A stretch of 64,000 nt of DNA from Plectosphaerella cucumerina. Lineage: Eukaryota > Ascomycota > Sordariomycetes > Glomerellales > Plectosphaerellaceae. A program made the position numbers and the translations under genes. Shown here piece after piece: positions 22,874 to 33,746 of the stretch. How positions within the stretch are numbered: the first letter of the stretch is position 1; each line of letters starts with the position of its first letter. The notes under the pieces were generated by a model that did not search any database, was not told the origin of the DNA, and saw only the letters and a program-made list of their open reading frames with translations. The stretch lies in NCBI GenBank assembly GCA_020746995.1, contig JAGPXD010000001.1:6200001-6264000 (forward strand), in the 5' to 3' direction.

Positions 22874-23544
22874 ACTCATGTTGTACGACATCTCAAGGTC
22901 AGGTGCGAAGGGGGAAGATTCCTGGGACAGTAAGAACGTTTTTTCCTATTTCTGAGAGTCAGTGTATTATTTTGAGCAGGCGAGATTATACTTAGATGCT
23001 ATCATCATCATCGTGTCCGACCGCGGCACATCCATCTTCCCAAAGGTGACTACCAGAGCCGTGCAACTCCAGCATAGCCGAGCCCAGCAATAGGAGGCCT
23101 CGACCCGACGGCAGACAAGCATTCAGAAACGGAAGTCTCACGCGCTGGATTGGGTGCTTACGCTTGGCGCTGCCGGTAATCGTGATGCTGACAGCAGGGG
23201 TCTCGTGAACAGCCGCCTGTGCTTGTCGTCTGATCTGGCAATATGTCGTGCAGACCAACGGCAGCGCGAAAGGCTGGGCCCTGGCTGCCACAGGGGTCGT
23301 ACGGATAAGGACACATCAGACCAGTTTGTGATCCGTAGACAGTAAGAGATTGATGTATATGTGAATATTATAGAACCGCACTATTATTTTCATGTGATGA
23401 CACAATATGATTCTTGGCAACTCCCTCCCCGAAGTACATCTGCCCTAGATGCTCGGAAGATATCCTGTAAATCAACGCTGTCCAATATGCACCCTGCCGT
23501 ATCCAATGCCGACCCAGAACGCCCTGCCTTTTCATGCCTTTTGC
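22874..23544. other. intergenic between convergent genes
   Basis: About 0.67 kb of 3' flanks of two convergent genes. It is slightly AT-richer near 23340-23420. No coding or RNA feature recognised. Confidence 0.5.
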
Positions 23545-24843
23545 TCAAACAGACATGAATAGTTCATCAGATTGCACCGTCATGGCCCTCCGCGGCGGAT
23601 TGCTGCTGCTGGGCGACTCCCGGCGCGGGCTCGTCGTGTCGGAAATAGGAGAAACAGTAAGGGCATCGAGGCCTCCCCTCGGAGGGTACGGTTGATCGTC
23701 ATCAGGGGACACAATACTTCCAAAGTTGGAGGGCAAAGGGCGGCGCGCGACAACCCATGCCGACGTCCGCGAGTCCATGGGGCTGCTCGGCAGCGAGGTG
23801 GTCCACACAGGTTCGGTTGTCCAGACAGGGTCGGGATTGAAGGGTCTCGGGGGCGTGAAGATCTCCCCAGTCTCGAGCTGGCGGCTGAGGAAGACACGCT
23901 CGCCCTGGTTCCACCATTGGCCCTCGAAGCCGTTGTCGACCGTCAGCATGGCGGACGAGAGGTCCTCGAGCTGTCGTCTGGGTTCGGGGTCCTCATTGAT
24001 CGGGGTGTGATGAGACGTGGCCGGGCGACCTCGAGGCCGGCTCGGGCCAGCTACGGTCTCATCCTGGCTGTCGTCGGGGAAGCCGTACTCCTCGGGCCAC
24101 GAGAAGCTTGACCAGGCCTGCCCGTTGTTGACCTCCTCGCTAAGCCGGTACGACGTAGGCAGAGGAGGTAGGGTTTTCCAGGTGTCGGCCCTCCTCGTAG
24201 GTAATGCGGAGCTGCCCAGAGGCTCGGGCGCCATGTCCCAGGGGCTTGTGTTCCAAGGCGGTGGTGCCGAGCTGCCACGTTCGTGAGAGGAGGAGCCGGG
24301 CGAGCGGCTTTCGTTCCTGGAAGCGCGGCTCGAAGGAATGGTGTGCAGGGTGTGGCCAAACTGGTTGTAGTCGGGTGATCGTGGCCGCTGAGGCACCTGC
24401 ATCACGGCGGGATGCTGCCACTGATGCCAGTCTCGCTGGGGAGAGAGGGGGGTCGGGGGTATCGCCTGGATCTGGGGGTACTCTAGTGCTGGTGCAGCAG
24501 CAGATACTGGGGCGGATGTTTGTGCTGGCGCTGGTGCTGGTGGCTCATGCCCGGCAAGGAAGTTTGTCGTTGGCGGCGGGACTTGACGGGGGAAGCTGTG
24601 GTCACGCCAGTTCTTGGAGTGAAAGGTGAGGCTCCTCCTGTTTGGTGGGCGGCGTGGCGAGTAGGAGACGCCGAATTCGAAGTGGACGTAGATCTGAGGC
24701 CTGGGCATGTAGTGCTGCCTCTCTGCGGTTGACTCGACGGCGCTGTGAGGGCCTGAGACGCCAGGCATGGTAGAAAAGTCGGTGTGAAGGCGTCTGGAGT
24801 TGTCGCCGCGGTGTGACGGTTCCGTTCTCCAGTGAGTGGCCAT
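23545..24843 (-). CDS. hypothetical disordered Pro/Ser-rich protein, 432 residues
   Basis: One uninterrupted 432-residue frame starting MATHWRTEPSHRGDNSRR. I do not recognise it. It has no signal peptide or membrane span. An ordered-looking segment near residues 48-85 (PRPQIYVHFEFGVSYSPRRP, RSLTFHSKNWRDHSFPR) is followed by a long Pro/Ala/Ser-rich stretch, Trp-bearing short motifs (WNTSPWDMAPEPLGSS, SSFSWPEEYGFPDDS, QWWNQGERVFLSRQL) and a Ser/Pro-rich end with many SP sites. Such composition is common in fungal cytoplasmic scaffold or regulatory proteins. The length without a stop and the motif-like islands make it likely real. Confidence 0.7.
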   Translation of the reverse strand: MATHWRTEPSHRGDNSRRLHTDFSTMPGVSGPHSAVESTAERQHYMPRPQIYVHFEFGVSYSPRRPPNRRSLTFHSKNWRDHSFPRQVPPPTTNFLAGHEPPAPAPAQTSAPVSAAAPALEYPQIQAIPPTPLSPQRDWHQWQHPAVMQVPQRPRSPDYNQFGHTLHTIPSSRASRNESRSPGSSSHERGSSAPPPWNTSPWDMAPEPLGSSALPTRRADTWKTLPPLPTSYRLSEEVNNGQAWSSFSWPEEYGFPDDSQDETVAGPSRPRGRPATSHHTPINEDPEPRRQLEDLSSAMLTVDNGFEGQWWNQGERVFLSRQLETGEIFTPPRPFNPDPVWTTEPVWTTSLPSSPMDSRTSAWVVARRPLPSNFGSIVSPDDDQPYPPRGGLDALTVSPISDTTSPRRESPSSSNPPRRAMTVQSDELFMSV

Positions 24844-27521
24844 GGCCGGTGACTTGGGGAGAGTGACGGATGAGGTAAAAGGGTGTTTGTGTTGCTAGAC
24901 AGGAGATTCCTTGGGATAGTCGATAGGTGGCAGACGGGAGCCACAGGGACGAGGTGTTGTTGTTTGTAGGTTGGTGGCGAAAGATAAAGCAGTTCGTCCA
25001 GTGATGTGGCTGTCGGCTGTTTTAGTCAAGTGCCGCTCCTGAAAGGCGGAGGATGCCAAGGGTCGAGTGCGAGGTAGTGGCTCGAGCGAGGCGGCACAGG
25101 CCAGGGATGCCTTGTTTTGGCTTTCTATTTTGCGATGCCAACTCCCGTTCAGGGCCCGTCTTGGGATCAGGCCAGCGAACAGGACGGGACGTGACAGGAC
25201 AGGGCAAGGGGGAAGGAGTGCAGGGCACGTAGGGAAGCGGGTGACTGGGGGGCAGACCGGGGCAGCAGTTCCTTGGAGTCAATCGTGGCCCCTTGGCATT
25301 TGGCGGGAGTGGCTGTCGGATCGAGGCTCTGATGAGGTCTGGGGTGCGGCGTGGGCCCAGATGGAGGATGAGGGCTTCTCGGGACCGAGGCGGGGGTGAG
25401 AGCAGGCGGCGCGCGATGAGAATGGATCTGACGAGGCTGATGCTTCGATTGAACCGCGTAGCTGAAGATGGACGATGGGAGCGAAGGAGGCTTTGGAAGC
25501 GGCAGTGAAATCAGTGGCCGGGGCCGCTGCGGCTTGGCTGATGGGGTGGTCGAGTCCTGGGAGAGGCACAGCAGGGAGACTGCCTGTGTCGAGGGTGCTG
25601 CTCCTCTTGTGCTGGAGTCTGAGTGCCTGGGGCCAAGAGAAGTTTGGCCTGTCGAGAAGCTGAGTTCTGAAGACAGTGCAGAGGCACGAGATCAAGCGGG
25701 ATGTATCTGCCAGGCCGGCCGAGGTGCGTCCGAGTCTCCTATTTGCCGTGTCTGGTCTGGAAGCCAGCGGCGTGACCGAGGGGTCTCAGCGTTCGGGGGA
25801 ATGAATCGGCCGCTGTTCTGGGTGTTCCGTTCAGGCTCTAGGCCGTGCTGGGGTTGGGTCGGGTCGGGTTGGCACAGTCTCTATGGCCGAAGGATTTCCA
25901 TCCCTGGAGACGGCGCAGGAGCGTGATGGAGACGGGGTGTCAGGAAGGATCGGGGGGCCCACGAGCGAGGGGTTATTAGCCACGGAGGGATTTGATTGCG
26001 GCCGGTCCGGTACTTTGGTAGTCCGGCTTTGAGGTGCGCCCTGGATTAACTGAACTGCGTCGGTCTGGTCTGTTGTTGAAATTAGATGGCGTCGGGAAGA
26101 GCCCAGCTGTGTGATGTGTCGTGGGGTAGATCAGATGGGATGAGGTGGTGCGAGGAGAATGTTTTTCGGGGTGATGTGCGGAAGATGGACGGACAATTAA
26201 CCACTAACCTGGGAAGCTGCAGGGATCGTGCATAGACAGAGTGCACCTTCCCTCCTCGAGCTCTCCAGCTGATGGTGCTGATCTGGCGAAGTTGTACCTC
26301 TACCTAGCGCGAGGCGGGGTTCGACGTGGTGGTGGTACATCCACATGGTGTTCATCTACTCGCAGCCCTTCAGTGCAACGGTGCTAGGAACAAGGTCGGG
26401 CAGCGTCGCATTCAACCCCCGCGGGAGAAGTCGGTCCTTTGCTTCTGACAGGAGCTTCTGTCGTGTTTCAAACGAGCCATCAAACCAATAAACACATCCC
26501 GCTCTCGGCGCGAACCTCTATGATTGTGTTTCGTGGCAAGCCCTCAGCCTTGGACTTGCAGATGCAAATGGCAAGTACCTCGACACCATCTTCATGTCCA
26601 CTCCCGTCGCCTCGATTTCGGTGCTGCCCAGTGCCCATCCACAGTGAGTTGGGTGGCTTCCGCCAGGCCGTTTCACCTGCCCCGGCAGGACCCCTCAATG
26701 CAACAACGGCTGGCGCCTTCCAGCATTCGCCGCCTCGCCTCGCACTCGACCTAAATTGACGTCACGGGACCAATCGTCGAGTCGTACCTCGACTTTGCCC
26801 GAGACAGAAAAAGTCCATCAACTTGCATTGCAGCGTCGAACATCTTTGCCATCTCAACCACATCGCCAACACCAACCAATGCAGACCCGCAACAACCCGC
26901 GCATTCCGCTGATCGTCACAGTCACCCGGTGATCATTCGCCACACTTGCCAAAGCTCAGTCCCCATCCGCCCGGACAGCTCGCCTTCGCTAAGCTGTGAT
27001 AGCCCCATCGACGCACCCCGGTTGCTGCTATCTTTAGCACTTCCTCGTCAGGAGAACCCCTGGAGATGATCTCCGCGCCAGTCAACCCTGCACATACCTT
27101 GACACCACCACAGCACCACAGCACCAACGCCGCCCCGACTGCACGGCTGCAACACCTCACCAAGCTCCTCTCTCATCTCACCTACTTAACTTACTTCTGC
27201 AAGTCCCCGCGCGGCAGAAGGGCATGCGACAACCAGGACGCCACACCATCTCCTTTGCGCCGCTGGTCCATCATTGGCCTGCTCGCCTCTCCCGTCACCC
27301 CCTCGATCCTTCGGAGATCCAAGATGGGATCCCGTCTCCGTCTCCGTGGTAGTCTCCGCCGGACGAGGCCTCGATGAGCAAGGCCCTTTAATGAGCCGAC
27401 GTCTGGGCGGAAGATGTGTGCTAAACATGGTACCAGGGAGATTACATGGCTCCTGCCCGGCGCCATCTGATACATCACACCCGGCCCGTGGCTTTCTCGT
27501 GACAATCTCGTTGCTTCTCTT
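24844..27521. other. long gene-poor stretch (2.7 kb)
   Basis: No reading frame here has a recognisable domain or a convincing ATG context. The left part (to about 26000) is G-rich on the plus strand and is presumably the promoter and leader of the disordered-protein gene. The part at about 26850-27200 is C/A-rich with short introns-like signals and an isolated ATG at 26879 followed by a short frame, which could be an unannotated 5' exon. No repeat, transposon or tRNA was recognised. A non-coding transcript cannot be excluded. Confidence 0.45.
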
Positions 27522-27863
27522 TTACCCCTTTGCCGGTTGGCATGCACCTTCAGGTGGCATATTACAGTAGCAATCCGGAGCATCACAGCCGTCGGAATTT
27601 GTATTGCACCGACCGCCCGGGCAGGCATCAACGCAGAGGGCATCGGAGCGGAGGGAGTGTTTGCAACTGAAGATACTATTGTGCCGGCCTGCTCGACCTA
27701 TCTCCCGGTATCTACTATTACCTTGTTCAAACACAATGCAATCATCCAAGTGGTGATGCGATATTACTTCATTGGTTCTGTGTAGAGCGCTCAGACTCAA
27801 GCAGAAAAAGTATATGAGCAAAAGCCAAGGTATGAACAAGTAAATGATCATCTTTCGGTCCAT
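27522..27863 (-). CDS. possible small secreted cysteine-rich protein
   Basis: A 113-residue frame whose N-terminus (KMIIYLFIPWLLLIYFFCL) looks like a strong signal peptide. The mature part has nine Cys, crowded near the end: LCVDACPGGRC, DGCDAPDCYC, GAC. This is the profile of fungal effector candidates or small antimicrobial-like proteins, but no family is recognised. Against it, the start lies only about 20 bases after the stop of the upstream oxidoreductase gene on the same strand, unusually tight for a fungal gene, so it could be chance coding in a 3' UTR. Confidence 0.3.
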   Translation of the reverse strand: MDRKMIIYLFIPWLLLIYFFCLSLSALHRTNEVISHHHLDDCIVFEQGNSRYREIGRAGRHNSIFSCKHSLRSDALCVDACPGGRCNTNSDGCDAPDCYCNMPPEGACQPAKG

Positions 27864-27883
27864 CTCTTCCCAGTTCTTCTTTC

Positions 27884-28852
27884 CTACAACAGCGCCAACT
27901 CCGGCCGCGGCTCCTGATCCAACGATCCCGCAATCCCCGCCGCCGCCAGCGCGCTATGCGCCGTCGCCACAGCCACCGCCTTGATCGGCGTGCTGCAGTC
28001 CCCCGTCGCCAAAACCCCCTTGACGCTCGTCTCCTGGAACGGCTCCGTCACCTTGATGTCGCCGCCCTCCGTCATCTCCAGGCCCAGCTGCTCCGCAAAC
28101 GGCCCGTTGACCCTCGTCCTCGGCGCGTGCGACAGGAACCGCTCCGTCGCCGAGGGCCCCGTCGTAAAGTGCAGCACGATGCCCTCTTGCCCCGGCAGCA
28201 TCTCCACCCGCGCGATGGCCCGCGGGTCAACCTGGTACGGCGGGTTCGGCGCCATCTTGACCACCTCGTCCGTCATGGCCGAGTCGCCGTTTGTGTAGAT
28301 CGTGATCGTCTTGGCGAGGTGGCCTGCCATGCCGGCGAAGTGCATCGCTTTCGCCGCCGTCGTGCCCAGGCCGCCCATCAGGACGCCGGCGGACTCGGCG
28401 CCGCGCTCCTCGAAGCCGTGGCAGAAGAGGCAGTGGAACACGACGCGGCCCCAGCAGTCGGCGAACCCGGGGATGTCGGGCATGATGTCGGTGACGCCGG
28501 TGGCTAGAACGACGCGCCGGCCGTAGTATTCGGCCCCCTCTGCGTCGACGGCCTTGAAGATGCCGGGGGTTGTCGTCTTGGCGACCGAGACGACCTCGCG
28601 GTCGACAAAGGTCGTCGTGTTGTACCGAGCCTTGAGGTCGGCGCGGCCCTTGGCGCGCAGCTCGGCGGGCGGGACATGGTCGAAGCCAAGGTAGTTGTGC
28701 ATGTGCGATGCGCGCGCGTTTCGGTAGAGGCCCGAGTCGAAGAGGATGGCCGGTCGGAGCTGGCGAGACAGGGCGGTCGCGGCGGCGAGACCTGCGGGGC
28801 CGCCGCCGATGATGAGGGCGTCGTGGAGGACGGGGGTAGTAGTGTTGGCCAT
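27884..28852 (-). CDS. GliT-like FAD-dependent thioredoxin-reductase-fold oxidoreductase
   Basis: A single exon of 322 residues from MANTTTPVLHDALIIGGGPA. A further in-frame ATG at 28888 would add 12 residues, but the context at 28852 (ATCATGGCC) is better. It has an FAD-binding GGGPAGLAAATAL motif, a redox CLFCHG pair (codons at 28432-28430 and 28423-28421) in the sequence FHCLFCHGFEERG, an ATGVTDIMPDIPG block and the C-terminal flavin motif VLATGDCSTPIKAVAVA. This class includes GliT, HlmI and DepH, which oxidise dithiols of epipolythiodioxopiperazines or related metabolites and can give self-protection. There is no NRPS, GST or methyltransferase nearby, so the substrate is unknown. Enzyme class is firm, pathway is not. 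Confidence 0.9.
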   Translation of the reverse strand: MANTTTPVLHDALIIGGGPAGLAAATALSRQLRPAILFDSGLYRNARASHMHNYLGFDHVPPAELRAKGRADLKARYNTTTFVDREVVSVAKTTTPGIFKAVDAEGAEYYGRRVVLATGVTDIMPDIPGFADCWGRVVFHCLFCHGFEERGAESAGVLMGGLGTTAAKAMHFAGMAGHLAKTITIYTNGDSAMTDEVVKMAPNPPYQVDPRAIARVEMLPGQEGIVLHFTTGPSATERFLSHAPRTRVNGPFAEQLGLEMTEGGDIKVTEPFQETSVKGVLATGDCSTPIKAVAVATAHSALAAAGIAGSLDQEPRPELALL

Positions 28853-28888
28853 GATGTAGGGCAGTGAGAACAGTGATGTAAAGCGCAT

Positions 28889-29595
28889 CAGCTTGCTGGT
28901 AGTGTTGTGTGTAAGTGTGGTTTGGTTGCTGGTAGCCGTGGTGAGTGATGTGAGATGTATGTGGTGGTTGACTGGATATCAGAAGTGTGCTGAGATGACT
29001 TTCCAGCCACCTATATATCTATCCCTGACCATCTTACCTTCACACCAAAGAACAATGCATCTTACTTGAGCAAAAAGTCTCCGAAGGCCAATGGAAACCT
29101 TGATGGCTGCGATTCTGTCCTGGAGAGTGCATGGGATGATGCATGTTCGCTCACTGCTGCTTACGTGCCGCGAATGGAGCGGGGTTAGGGGGTTGGCAGA
29201 ATGATACCGAAGCACTCGGGCGAAAGCTAGACCGAAAGACGCAGACTTTGGTATGACTCAGAATCATCGATGAAATGCTGGTTTCGAATGTCTGCGAGAT
29301 CATGTTCCGGCGCCGGAGACTTTGAGGTCCGGGGGAGGGGCCGTGGCCGGTCGGAGACCAACTTGCAAAAAGTCGCCGAGCCGGGGCCGTAGTCTCCGGA
29401 GAGTGCGCAGATTATCCCCGGGCTTCGGGGTTGAGGCGACGCCGACCGGGACATCCTGGGCGGAGTGAGCAAGTTTACGAAAGCCGAGAGTATGGAAGTT
29501 TCGAGATGGAGCGGTGGTTGCGATGTGTTGTCATCTTGAGGTCTGCACTGAGATGACCAACCTGGTGAATCAAGTTCTATTCGCAGTCACCTCGT
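28889..29595. other. intergenic
   Basis: About 0.7 kb between tandem minus-strand genes, containing the promoter of the oxidoreductase gene and the 3' flank of the carrier gene. Nothing else recognised. Confidence 0.5.
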
Positions 29596-30519
29596 CTATG
29601 GTATCATCTCTACCCTCGAATCCAAAGCCTCCCCTTTCCGCCCCTGCCCCATCTCCCGCATCACCCACTCGTACACCGCCCACTGAACGGCGTTTACCAT
29701 AAAGGCACGGACACTGCACACCGTCAGGCCCCGAAAGAAGACCCGCATGCCCTCCTCGCGGTACGCATGTTTCGCGATCTCAATGGCACCCTTCCGCTTC
29801 ACTACCGGCGGCCCTGCGTCGCCCAACAGCCTTGCCGTCTCCGGCGTGGTAGCCTCCAGCGTCTGCGCCTGCACCCTCGTCTTGATCACATCAAGAGGAA
29901 AGACGCTCGCCCAGGTAACAATGCCCGCAATACCACCGCAGAGGAGCACCTTGGCAGCCTCCTGATGCGCCGAAGTCTCCTTCCCTGCCTCAGCTGCCAT
30001 CCACCGCGTAGTGAGCTCGTAGGACCAGAAGTAAAAGCCATAGCCAATACTGTCCCTCAAAGCAGTGACGACACCTCCAAAGTAGAGCCCCTTGACACCC
30101 TCGGTGCGCAGGGTCTGGCGCGCAATAGCCCAGCTAGACTTTGGCGGCGACGCCAGCTGGGCGCGGCACTTGATGAGCTCCGTCGGGGTGCTGACAACCC
30201 AGGTGGCGAGGCCGCCGACGGCGCCGGCCGCCCATGTCGTCCAGAGGCTGCCGGGGGTGCCGAGGGCGGCGTTGAGGGCGGCCTCGGTGCGGTTGTACGA
30301 GACGAAGAGGAGGGCGTTGAGGGCGCCGTAGCCGAGGATGGGGGCGGCGGTGCCGGAGACGAGGGCGGCCGTGTTCTCGAACTGGCGGAAGTAGGCCGAG
30401 GGCGTCTGGGCGGGGAAGGCGTCGCGGGCCTGCAGGCGGACCTTGATGAGGTCGAGGGGGTTGCCAATGACGATGCCGACGGCGCCGCTGATGTAGCCGG
30501 CCCAAAAGTCGGCGGACAT
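29596..30519 (-). CDS. mitochondrial carrier family (SLC25) protein
   Basis: A single-exon 307-residue protein starting MSADFWAGYISGAVGIVIGN, the normal length for this inner-membrane transporter family. Three repeated carrier signatures are visible: NPLDLIKVRLQ, TPTELIKCRAQL and FPLDVIKTRVQ, each followed by a second helix (for example GLYFGGVVTALRDSIGYGFYF and VFFRGLTVCSVRAFMVNAVQW). The pattern resembles the amino-acid/carnitine branch (ornithine, carnitine, YMC-type), but the substrate cannot be fixed by eye. An upstream ATG at 30579 would add 20 residues rich in Pro/His that look like leader sequence, so the start at 30519 is preferred. Confidence 0.9.
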   Translation of the reverse strand: MSADFWAGYISGAVGIVIGNPLDLIKVRLQARDAFPAQTPSAYFRQFENTAALVSGTAAPILGYGALNALLFVSYNRTEAALNAALGTPGSLWTTWAAGAVGGLATWVVSTPTELIKCRAQLASPPKSSWAIARQTLRTEGVKGLYFGGVVTALRDSIGYGFYFWSYELTTRWMAAEAGKETSAHQEAAKVLLCGGIAGIVTWASVFPLDVIKTRVQAQTLEATTPETARLLGDAGPPVVKRKGAIEIAKHAYREEGMRVFFRGLTVCSVRAFMVNAVQWAVYEWVMREMGQGRKGEALDSRVEMIP

Positions 30520-31239
30520 TTTGGTCTGGTGTGTGTGATGGGGTGGTGAGGGCGGGTAAGGTCGACCCCGCGATGGCACACCACAGTCAGTCTGGGCCGT
30601 ACAGTAGTCTCCGCAGCTTCTGTTCCAAGAAGTGATGACAATGCGCGTATCTGCGAGGTTAAGTTGTCTGCAGCTGTGCGTGGTGGCTTGTCGTCGGTGC
30701 GGGGAGCATGTGCTTGAGCGGTTGTCGCATGCGGATGCTCCACCAGTGACTGGAGATGCCGAGGATGAGGATGCGGGCGGGCTCGACTTGAGCGGTGACG
30801 TCTCGCAGTAAACCCATGCTATCGGACTGCCAGGGCGCTAAAGCCGATGCCGGTCTTGAGGATTGAGACTTCAGAGGCCAGCCCCAGAGCGGTCCCTGGG
30901 GCTGCACGGTCATCTGGAAAATTGAATCTTCATAATGCTAGCTTCAGACGACAGACGACTGAAGACAAACGCCCAAAGGCAGGTTGATGCCGAGTTGACT
31001 GGATGCATATTTCCGAATCCCATGTCGAAAAGTCGCCGAAGGAAACACCAACGCATCATTGATGTGCTGACATAAGCGGGCCTGCTGCCTGAAATGCTCA
31101 CGTGACACCGTGTTTCGGACAAGACGCGGTCCATCGCGCCTTCCCCAAAGTCAACACAGCACAGGCATTGCCCCTCGCCACCGACAGAATTTGGCCGACA
31201 TTGCCAATTGCTTCAACTCCAGGGCTCTTCCAGTCTAGA
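30520..31239. other. intergenic, divergent promoter region
   Basis: About 0.7 kb between the mitochondrial carrier gene (minus) and RAD54 (plus). No coding or RNA feature recognised; contains both promoters. Confidence 0.55.
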
Positions 31240-33746
31240 ATGCATGAGAGGACGTACTGATCCATCTCTCGACCTCAAAATGTACGCCTGTCTCCTCCCT
31301 TCGATTTCTATGACCATCCACTGACCTCCCCCACCATAGGACTGTCGCCACACCCAGCGCCAACAAGGAGAATAGGCCGCCAGGAACGCGATGGGCGCCG
31401 ACGCCAGAGTCCCGCGATAAGCTGTTCAAGCCGTTCAAATGCCCCGGGTCTGCTACCGCCAGTCCGGCAGTGAACCGGCCCGCCCGGAAGCGCAGAAAGG
31501 TCGACTACAAAGGCGCCGACGACTCGGTCGACGCTGACAAACCCTACACCAACGCCGACCGCCTCGCCCTCGCGAACCGCGACGCCAACAAGTATCCCGT
31601 CTTCCAGGCAAAGGAAAAGGACACTGTCTTCCGCAAGGCTTTTGCCGTGCCCCTGATCAACAAGAACACGGGAAACTACAATCCCTTCCGACCACCCCCC
31701 ACGCTCGGCCTCCGTACCGGCGCCGCCTTTGTCGCCAGGCCGCTGCACGACCCGAGCGGCGAGTTTGCCATTGTGCTCTACGACCCTACCATCGATGAAA
31801 AGCCAAAGGTTGCTGAGATCACCGAGGGCAAGGAAGTCGCCCCTGCCGACGCAGAGAAGATTGACGCCCCCCTGGTCCACAAGAGCTTAGCCGAGATCCT
31901 TGGTATCAAGAAGAAGGTCGAGGGCGAGCATCCCAAGGTACCAGTCGTGATCGACCCGCGCCTCACAAAGGTGCTGCGGCCGCATCAGATCGAGGGTGTC
32001 AGGTTCATGTACCGCTGCGTCACAGGCATGATTGACGAGCGGGCCAACGGCTGCATTATGGCCGATGAGATGGGTCTCGGCAAGACCTTGCAGTGCATCA
32101 CTCTGATGTGGACGCTGCTGAAGCAGGCCCCCGAGGCCGGCAAGTCGACCATCCAAAAAGCCATTGTCGTCTGCCCTTCGACACTGGTGCGCAACTGGGC
32201 CAACGAGCTGGTCAAGTGGCTCGGCGCCGACGCTGTTACACCCTTTGCCATCGACGGCAAGGCCTCCAAGGAGGAACTGACGCGGCAGCTGCGTCAGTGG
32301 GCCATCTCCTCAGGTCGTTCCGTCACACGGCCCGTCATTATTGTCTCCTATGAGACGCTTCGCCTCAACGTCGAGGAGCTGAAGAACACTAAGATCGGAC
32401 TCATGCTCTGCGACGAGGGTCACCGCCTGAAGAACGGCGACAGCCAGACTTTTAGCGCTTTGAACAGCCTCAACGTTACTCGCCGTGTCATTCTGTCCGG
32501 CACGCCCATCCAGAACGATCTGTCTGAGTACTTTGCCCTTGTCAGCTTTGCAAACCCCGATCTTCTGGGTACACGGCTCGAGTTCCGCAAACGCTTCGAG
32601 ATCCCAATTCTTCGTGGACGTGACTCCGAAGCTACCGAGGGCGAACGGCAGCGGGGAGACGACTGCCTGCGTGAGCTACTGGCCATTGTCAACAAGTTCA
32701 TCATCCGCCGGACAAACGACATTCTGTCCAAGTACCTCCCCGTCAAGTATGAACACGTCGTCTTCTGCAACCTGGCACCGTTTCAGCTGGACTTGTACAA
32801 CTACTTCATCAAGAGTCCGGACATCCAGGCCCTTCTCCGCGGCAAGGGCAGCCAGCCCCTCAAGGCCATCAACCTTCTCAAAAAGCTGTGCAACCACCCG
32901 GACCTTCTCAATGTCGCAGAAGATCTGCCCGGTTCAGAGTCATGCTTCCCAGAAGACTACGTTCCTAAGGACTCTCGCGGCCGGGACCGCGACATCAAGC
33001 CCTGGTACTCGGGCAAGATGCAGGTTCTGGACCGCATGCTTGCCCGCATCCGGCAGGATACCAACGACAAGATTGTGCTGATCAGCAACTACACCCAGAC
33101 GCTCGACCTGTTTGAGAAGCTCTGCCGGTCTCGCGGTTACGGCTCCTTGCGCCTGGACGGTACCATGAACATCAACAAGCGACAGAAGCTTGTTGACAGG
33201 TTCAACGACCCGGAGGGCCAGGAGTTCGTTTTCCTCCTGAGCAGCAAGGCCGGTGGTTGTGGCATCAACCTCATCGGCGCCAATCGGCTGGTGCTCTTCG
33301 ATCCCGACTGGAACCCGGCAGCGGACCAACAGGCCCTGGCCCGTGTGTGGCGTGATGGGCAGAAGAAGGACTGCTTCGTGTACCGGTTCATCGCCACTGG
33401 CACCATCGAGGAGAAGATTTTCCAGAGGCAGAGTCACAAGCAGAGCTTGTCGAGCTGCGTCGTCGACTCGGCCGAGGATGTGGAGCGCCACTTTTCGCTC
33501 GACAGCCTCCGAGAGCTGTTCCAGTACCGGCCTGGGACGCGCAGCGACACCCACGACACATTCAAGTGCAAGCGGTGCAAGCCCGACGGCAAACAGTACA
33601 TCAAGGCGCAGGCCATGCTGTACGGAGACACGAGCACGTGGAACCATTTCGCAAACGAGCACCTCAAGCCGATCCAGGATCTGCTGCTGAGGCAGGAGTG
33701 CGGCGAGGCGGAGGTGTCGGCGGTGTTCCAGTACATTTCGCATTAG
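31240..33746 (+). CDS. RAD54: RAD54 homologous-recombination DNA translocase (SNF2 family)
   Basis: Rad54 is a Swi2/Snf2 ATPase that works with Rad51 in strand invasion and chromatin remodelling during double-strand break repair (mus-25 in N. crassa). The body reads from an acceptor at 31338-31339 to the stop at 33746 in one exon. Motifs in order: LRPHQIEGVRFMY, DEMGLGKTLQ (Walker A), CDEGHRLKN (DEAH-type box), LSGTPIQNDLSEYF, KLCNHPDLL, LDGTMNINKRQKLVDRF, SSKAGGCGINLIGANRL and DPDWNPAADQQALARVWRDG. The 5' end is ambiguous. A 14-base exon 31240..31253 (MHER plus a split codon, donor GTACTG) gives 806 residues. Alternatively an ATG split by an intron (AT at 31280-31281, G at 31340, donor GTACGC) gives 802. 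Both lead into VATPSANKENRPPGTRWAP. Confidence 0.95.
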
